Below are positions 59,333 to 64,000 of a stretch of DNA of 64,000 bases, piece after piece. This stretch comes from Proteobacteria bacterium UBA2363. GTDB lineage: Bacteria; Pseudomonadota; Gammaproteobacteria; Xanthomonadales; UBA2363. A program made the position numbers and the translations under genes. Every line of letters starts with the position of its first letter. Position 1 is the first letter of the stretch. Under the pieces are notes generated by a model. That model made no database searches. It was not told the DNA's origin and worked only from the letters and a program-made list of their open reading frames with translations. The DNA is taken from the NCBI GenBank assembly GCA_002344355.1, contig DDTN01000019.1, forward strand, positions 229,789 to 293,788, read 5' to 3'.

Positions 59333-60238
59333 GTGAGCGGCCGGGCGCCGATGCGGGGCATGGTGGCAGGCATGGGACTCCTGCTGGCGAGCGGCGCAGC
59401 CGCGCATGCACCGTCCGGCGGGACGGCCACCGGCGCATGGACCCTGTCGCCCTGGCTGCTGCTGCCGGGTGGATTGCTGCTGGCGCTGTACGCGACCGGC
59501 CTGGTGCGGCTGTGGCGGCGTGCCGGGATCGGGCGCGGCCTCGACGGCGGGCGGGTCGCGGCCTTCCTGGCCGGGATCGGCGTGCTGTTCCTGGCCCTGG
59601 TCTGGCCGCTCGATGCCCTGGGCGCCTGGTCGCTGGCCGCGCACATGGGCCAGCACATGCTGCTGCTGGCGCTGGCGCCGCCGCTGCTGCTGCTGGGCCG
59701 GCCGCTGGCGGTCTGGGCCCAGGCCCTGCCCGGCCCCTGGCCCGGCCGCCTGCATCGGGCCGGCGCGCCCGCCGTGCGCCACCTGCACCTGCGCCTTGCC
59801 CTGGCGACGGCGGCGCATTGCGCGGTGATGCTGGCCTGGCACCTGCCCGCCGCCACCGCGGCGGCGCTGGCCCACGAGGGCCTGCACTGGGCCATGCACG
59901 GCAGTTTCCTGCTGGCCGGGCTGTGGTACTGGTCGGTGCTGCTGCACGGCGTCCGCGATCGCCAGGTCAGCGTCGGGCCCGGCCTGGTGTCGATCGTTGC
60001 GGTGATGATGGCGATGGGCCTGCTCGGCGCCCTGCTGGTGTTCGCGCCGCGACCGCTGTATCCGGTCTACGTCGAGCGCGCGCCGATGCTGGGCCTGGAT
60101 GCGCTGGCCGACCAGCAGCTCGCCGGCCTGGTGATGTGGATCCCCTCGGCCCTGCCCTACCTGGCCGGTGGCCTGTGGCTGGCGGTGCTGGGGCTGCGCT
60201 GGCTGGACCGCGACGCCGCGCCGGGGCAGCGGCCATGA
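59333..60238 (+). CDS. CtaG-like cytochrome c oxidase assembly protein
   Basis: 301 residues from a GTG at 59333; the ATGs at 59351 and 59360 are alternatives. About seven membrane helices with His-rich motifs HMGQHMLLLALAPPLLLLGRPL, CAVMLAWHLPAA and HWAMHGSFLLAGLWYWSVLL, as in the caa3_CtaG family that helps mature the copper sites of oxidases. It is encoded downstream of the oxidase subunits. Its stop overlaps the ferric-reductase-like gene by 4 bases. Confidence 0.85.
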   Translation: MSGRAPMRGMVAGMGLLLASGAAAHAPSGGTATGAWTLSPWLLLPGGLLLALYATGLVRLWRRAGIGRGLDGGRVAAFLAGIGVLFLALVWPLDALGAWSLAAHMGQHMLLLALAPPLLLLGRPLAVWAQALPGPWPGRLHRAGAPAVRHLHLRLALATAAHCAVMLAWHLPAATAAALAHEGLHWAMHGSFLLAGLWYWSVLLHGVRDRQVSVGPGLVSIVAVMMAMGLLGALLVFAPRPLYPVYVERAPMLGLDALADQQLAGLVMWIPSALPYLAGGLWLAVLGLRWLDRDAAPGQRP

Positions 60239-61554
60239 ACCTCGGCTGGTTGCGCGCGCTGCTGTGGTGGCTGGCCTGGCTGGCCCTGGCGGCGCTGCCG
60301 CTGGCGATCGCGCTGGCGCCGCCGCGGCCGATGGCGGCCGGCGCGATCGAGGAGCTGGGCCGGATGCTGGGCCTGGTCGGCCTGGGCGTGCTGGTCGCCC
60401 AGGCGGCGATCTCCGGACGGCAGCGCTGGTTCGCGCCAGGCCTGGGCCAGGACGACCTGCTGCAGTTCCACCGCGTGGCCGGGATCGCCGCCGTGGTGCT
60501 GCTGCTGTGCCATCCGCTGCTGATGTTCGCCGGCGACCGCGCCTTCCTGGCCTGGCTGGATCCCCGCGCCGGCCTGCTGCGCGCCCTCACCCTGGCTGGT
60601 CTCGCGCTGGCGTTGCTGGCGCTGGTGGCGTCCTCGCTGTGGCGGCTGGCGCTGCGCCTGTCCTACGAGCACTGGCGCCTGCTGCACGGTCTGCTGGCGG
60701 TGGCGGTGGTGGCCGGCGGCCTCGGCCATGCGCTGATGGCCGGCCACTACACCGGTGCGGGCTGGAAGCGGGCGAGCCTGGCCGTGCTGGCGCTGGCCAG
60801 CATCGCCCTGGTGCTGGAGACGCGTCTGCTGCGCCCCTGGCGGCTGCGCCGGCGGCCCTGGCGGGTGGTCGCGGTGCGGCCCGAGCGGGCCGGCTGCACG
60901 AGCCTGGAACTGGCGCCCGAAGGCCACGACGGCCTGCGCTTCGCGCCCGGCCAGCATGCCTGGCTGACCCTGGGCGAGCGGCCCCTGCGCCTGCAGCAGC
61001 ATCCGTTCTCGATCGCCTCGCCGGCCGGCCAGCGCAACATCGCGTTCACCATCAAGGCGCAGGGCGACTTCACCGACGCGATCGCCGATGTCGAGCCCGG
61101 CACGCCGGCCTGGCTGGAAGGGCCCTACGGTGTGTTCACCTGGCGCCCCGGTTCCTGCCCGGCCGGCGCGGTGTTCATCGCCGGTGGCGTCGGCATCACG
61201 CCGATCATGAGCATGCTGCGCAGCGCGCGTGCGCGCGGCGGCCACGAGCCGCTGTGGCTGGTCTACGGGAATCCCGCATGGGACGAGGTGCTGTTCCGCG
61301 AGGAACTGGACGGCCTGGCCGCGGCGTTGCCGCTGACCCTGGTGCACGTCCTGGAGGAGGGCCACGCGGGCTGGCAGGGCGAAACCGGCCACATCGACGC
61401 CGCCCTGCTGCGCCGGCACCTGCCCGCCGACCTGTCGCGAATGGCCGGCTTCATCTGCGGTCCGCCGGCCCTGGCCGACGCCGCGGGGCCGGTGCTGCTC
61501 GGCCTGGGCCTGCCCGCGCGCAACCTGTACGCCGAACGCTTCGACCTGATCTGA
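60235..61554 (+). CDS. Ferric-reductase-like transmembrane flavoprotein
   Basis: 439 residues. An N-terminal six-helix domain has heme-binding His pairs (QFHRVAGIAAVVLLLCHPLL; EHWRLLHGLLAVAVVAGGLGHA). The C-terminal ferredoxin-reductase unit has FAD-binding RLQQHPFSIAS and NAD-binding FIAGGVGITPIMSMLR, with ICGPPALADAA close to the end. Family members pass electrons from NAD(P)H across the membrane to metals or oxygen. It is coupled to ctaG upstream and to a tiny ORF downstream (TGATG). A role in reducing copper or iron for oxidase assembly fits but is inferred. Confidence 0.87.
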   Translation: MNLGWLRALLWWLAWLALAALPLAIALAPPRPMAAGAIEELGRMLGLVGLGVLVAQAAISGRQRWFAPGLGQDDLLQFHRVAGIAAVVLLLCHPLLMFAGDRAFLAWLDPRAGLLRALTLAGLALALLALVASSLWRLALRLSYEHWRLLHGLLAVAVVAGGLGHALMAGHYTGAGWKRASLAVLALASIALVLETRLLRPWRLRRRPWRVVAVRPERAGCTSLELAPEGHDGLRFAPGQHAWLTLGERPLRLQQHPFSIASPAGQRNIAFTIKAQGDFTDAIADVEPGTPAWLEGPYGVFTWRPGSCPAGAVFIAGGVGITPIMSMLRSARARGGHEPLWLVYGNPAWDEVLFREELDGLAAALPLTLVHVLEEGHAGWQGETGHIDAALLRRHLPADLSRMAGFICGPPALADAAGPVLLGLGLPARNLYAERFDLI

Positions 61555-61679
61555 TGCCCATGCCGCCTGCCCCGCCCCAGCCCCTTGCCACCCGCCCGGC
61601 GCACCTCGTCCGGTGCCCGCGCTGCGCCGGCGGCCAGGTCCGAGGCCGCCGCCACCCGGCATGGGGCGGTCCGCGATGA
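61554..61679 (+). CDS. Very small ORF (41 aa) with a CPRC motif
   Basis: 41 residues: MPMPPAPPQPLATRPAHLVR then CPRCAGGQVRGRR. Its ATG shares one base with the stop of the ferric-reductase-like gene, and its stop overlaps the next ATG by 4 bases. Such chained overlaps suggest translation. The single CxxC pair could bind zinc or be redox active. No homology recognised. Confidence 0.45.
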   Translation: MPMPPAPPQPLATRPAHLVRCPRCAGGQVRGRRHPAWGGPR

Positions 61680-61768
61680 TGCACCGCCACGCCAGGCGGG
61701 CCGCGGTGCTCGCCCTCATCGTCCTGGTGCTCGTCGCGCTGGCCGCGGCCCTGCTCCGCGCCACCTGA
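61676..61768 (+). CDS. Very small single-helix membrane ORF (30 aa)
   Basis: 30 residues: a basic start (MMHRHARR) followed by one hydrophobic helix (AAVLALIVLVLVALAAALL) and the end RAT. The ATG overlaps the preceding 41-aa ORF's stop (ATGA). Small one-helix proteins are known in oxidases (CydX, CcoQ, CbaD) as stability factors. That comparison is by size and position only. Confidence 0.45.
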   Translation: MMHRHARRAAVLALIVLVLVALAAALLRAT

Positions 61769-61933
61769 CTGCGCCCGCCTGCCACTGCCGCCCGTCAACA
61801 GCTTCCAGATCCCCCCGGCCCCTGGTCCCTGGTCTCCGGTTCCCATGCGACCTGCAAGGTCGCCTCGCGCCCATCGCGCAGGCTGCATCGCGCGAGCGGG
61901 CCGTGCGCCACGCAAAGCGCGCAGGCACGCCGC

Positions 61934-61948
61934 TGGCACGGGTCTTGC
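61934..61948 (+). promoter_or_regulatory. Sigma-54 promoter of the SDR gene
   Basis: TGGCACG - GGTC - TTGC is a perfect match to the -24/-12 consensus TGGCACR-N4-TTGC. A transcription start about 12 bases later leaves roughly 25 bases of leader to the SDR start at 61984. No enhancer-binding protein is encoded nearby. Confidence 0.65.
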
Positions 61949-61983
61949 CCGGCATGCGGGAGACGTGCCTCGAGGACCGTGCC

Positions 61984-62853
<870 letters not shown>

Positions 62854-62879
62854 GCGCCGCCCCGCACAGTAGAACCGCC

Positions 62880-63170
62880 ATGCAGACCCTTCGTTGCCGC
62901 ATCACCGGCGCCCCCGACCTCGCGGACCGCATCGCCGAGCTGGTCGCCGACATCGAGGGCGTGGAACGCGCCACCGTGATGGCCGGCCTGGTGCCGCACA
63001 TGGACGATCCCGACTCCAGTTCCGCGGGCCTGGCGGAGAACGCGACCGGCGAGCCGGCCATCCTGGAGATCGAACTGGCCGACGAGGACGCGGCCCAGGA
63101 TCTCCGCGTGGCGATCGAGACGCTGACCCGGCAGCAGGGTGCCGCCCTGGAGTGGACCGATCCGGCCTGA
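62880..63170 (+). CDS. Small conserved-looking protein of unknown function
   Basis: 96 residues, acidic, without membrane segments or signal. It has an alternating beta/alpha pattern (MQTLRCRITGAPDLADRIAELV, VERATVMAGLVPHM, AILEIELADEDAAQDLRVAIETL), reminiscent of a ferredoxin-like fold of ACT type. It lies 26 bases after the SDR gene, so co-transcription from the sigma-54 promoter is plausible. I recognise no family. Confidence 0.62.
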   Translation: MQTLRCRITGAPDLADRIAELVADIEGVERATVMAGLVPHMDDPDSSSAGLAENATGEPAILEIELADEDAAQDLRVAIETLTRQQGAALEWTDPA

Positions 63171-63222
63171 CCGCCGCCCGGCCGGCGCAGCGACATGACC
63201 TGCGCCGGCGCACCGCCCCTGC

Positions 63223-63486
63223 ATGTACGTCTCGGTGACCGGTCGGGCCCGCGTGCTGCACGATCGCGAGCGGGCCGCCGAGCTGTGGTTGCCGCAGGCC
63301 CGCGCCTTCTTCCCCGGCGGCCCCGACGACCCGGACCTGCGCGTGCTGTGCGTCGAGGTCGAGTCCGCCGAGTACTGGCGCCCGACCACCGGCCTGACCG
63401 GCCAGGCCCTGCGCCTGATGCAGGCGATCACCGGCGAAGGTCCGACCGAACCGGGCGAACACGGCCACCTGGAGGTGCGCGACTGA
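63223..63486 (+). pseudogene. Truncated PPOX-type general stress protein (GSP26-like)
   Basis: 87 residues that correspond to the C-terminal half of a PPOX (pyridoxamine-phosphate-oxidase-like) general stress protein: YVSVTGRARVLHDRERAAELW, then FFPGGPDDPDLRVLCVEVESAEYW. Complete proteins have about 70 more N-terminal residues forming the first part of the flavin barrel. The 52 bases upstream do not encode them in any frame. It is either a remnant or a shortened protein. It lies 52 bases after the 96-aa gene. Confidence 0.68.
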
Positions 63487-63644
63487 GCCCTGCGTGCGCA
63501 TACCTTCCCGGCCACCCTGCCCAGCCAGTCCCGGCACCGAGCAGCCGCCCGGGCCGCCCCGGCCAGAATGCAGCCAGCCGACGGCAACGAAGGGTTGCCC
63601 CGCAGGCACCACCCCGGCAAGCGCGCACCGACGCGCCGACAACG
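63487..63644. other. Intergenic sequence after the PPOX remnant
   Basis: About 160 bases with no gene; the final 40 bases are homologous to the sequence before element 2 at 51465-51504. With the repeats it makes up the gene-free last 514 bases. Confidence 0.5.
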
Positions 63645-63799
63645 ATGCAGATCATGGCCAGCCCCGACCCTCTCCCCCAGCCCCTCTCCCGGGGGGAGAG
63701 GGGAGCTGATCACGCGCCGATCCGCCAACCCCGTGTCCCGAACAGGCCGCGGCACCGCACTTCTCCCCTCCCCCGCCTGCGGGGGATAGGCCGGGGGAG
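63645..63799. repeat. Palindromic intergenic repeat pair, copy B
   Basis: Element 2 (63645-63710: ATGCAGATCATGGC, perfect hairpin 63681-63703, AGCTGAT) is followed by element 1 (63746-63799: GCCGCGGCAC, CACTTCTCCCC, hairpin 63768-63799). The order is reversed relative to 51.4 kb. Hairpin arms are nearly identical between the copies; loops differ. Confidence 0.8.
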
Positions 63800-63874
63800 A
63801 GGGCTGCCGCATGAAGCGCGCAAACCCTCCGGAACCGGCCGACGCGCGCTAGCCCGAATCCTTCACCCCGCCCC

Positions 63875-64000
63875 CCCGACAGCCGCGACTCCGCACGTTC
63901 TGGCACCCGCGGCACCCCACGCCCCGACAGCTGCGGCACCGAACGTCCCGACAGCCGCGGCACCGCACATTCTCCCTGCCGCGGCACCGCACTTCTCCCC
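63875..64000. repeat. Degenerate tandem GC-rich repeats at the window end
   Basis: Imperfect units with the core CCCGACAGC(C/T)GCGGCACCG(C/A)AC recur about five times between 63875 and 64000 at 20-29 base spacing. The last unit (63978-64000) is the start of element 1, so the next copy of the palindromic family is probably cut off by the window edge. Confidence 0.7.

Noticed and set aside
54420..61768. The oxidase as a cbb3 or quinol bo3 type
   Set aside because: Subunit II has a complete CuA ligand set and subunit I has the GHPEVY motif, as in aa3-type cytochrome c oxidases; there is no heme c subunit of cbb3 type.

Overview
The window reads as chromosomal DNA of a very high G+C gammaproteobacterium, most likely of the Xanthomonadales/Lysobacterales. 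The strongest clue is the block rpoE-rseA-small membrane gene-mucD-lepA-lepB-DUF4845-rnc-era-recO. Supporting clues are an S-methyl-5'-thioinosine-type phosphorylase coupled to hpt, a THX ribosomal peptide, a YdbH/YdbL pair and a yfhM-pbpC pair. This assignment is inference from gene order and protein style. I recognise no rRNA, tRNA, CRISPR, prophage or insertion sequence.

Layout. 1-9.8 kb: N-terminus of a TonB-dependent receptor facing a GntP-type permease, hutI, thx, a fasciclin-domain protein, two coupled monoheme cytochromes c, nfuA, serC, msrPQ, an FHA-like protein and a phasin. 9.9-23 kb: two photolyases of different classes around a secreted metzincin, then the periplasmic alpha-2-macroglobulin/PbpC pair and tyrS. 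23.5-33 kb: secreted subtilisin; purine and cell-wall salvage (CYTH, nagZ, hpt, mtnP); rlmD; ydbL and a ydbH-like gene. 33-44.2 kb: orphan receiver-Hpt regulator, a Pr6Pr membrane protein, then the long minus-strand envelope-stress, protein-export and RNA-processing block, with a convincing ECF-type promoter in front of rpoE. 44.2-51.2 kb: M48 protease, membrane-anchored SUMF1-like protein, rnd, infA and acnA.

51.7-61.8 kb is the most distinctive part: a PQQ-dependent membrane dehydrogenase joined by 4-base overlaps to cytochrome oxidase subunit II, a subunit I-III fusion and a small membrane gene. DUF2231, CtaG and ferric-reductase-like genes follow, and two very small overlapping ORFs close the run. 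This looks like a translationally coupled dehydrogenase-to-oxidase respiratory module. 61.9-64 kb: an SDR oxidoreductase behind a near-perfect sigma-54 promoter, a small unknown gene, a truncated PPOX remnant and palindromic intergenic repeats shared with the acnA-gcd gap.

Other points of note are the duplicated 3' end of acnA, the apparent TTG start of rnc, the absence of ynbE between ydbH and ydbL, and a heptamer tandem repeat at 44.3 kb. Starts were chosen from ribosome-binding sites, signal peptides and overlaps. Transmembrane counts are by eye.
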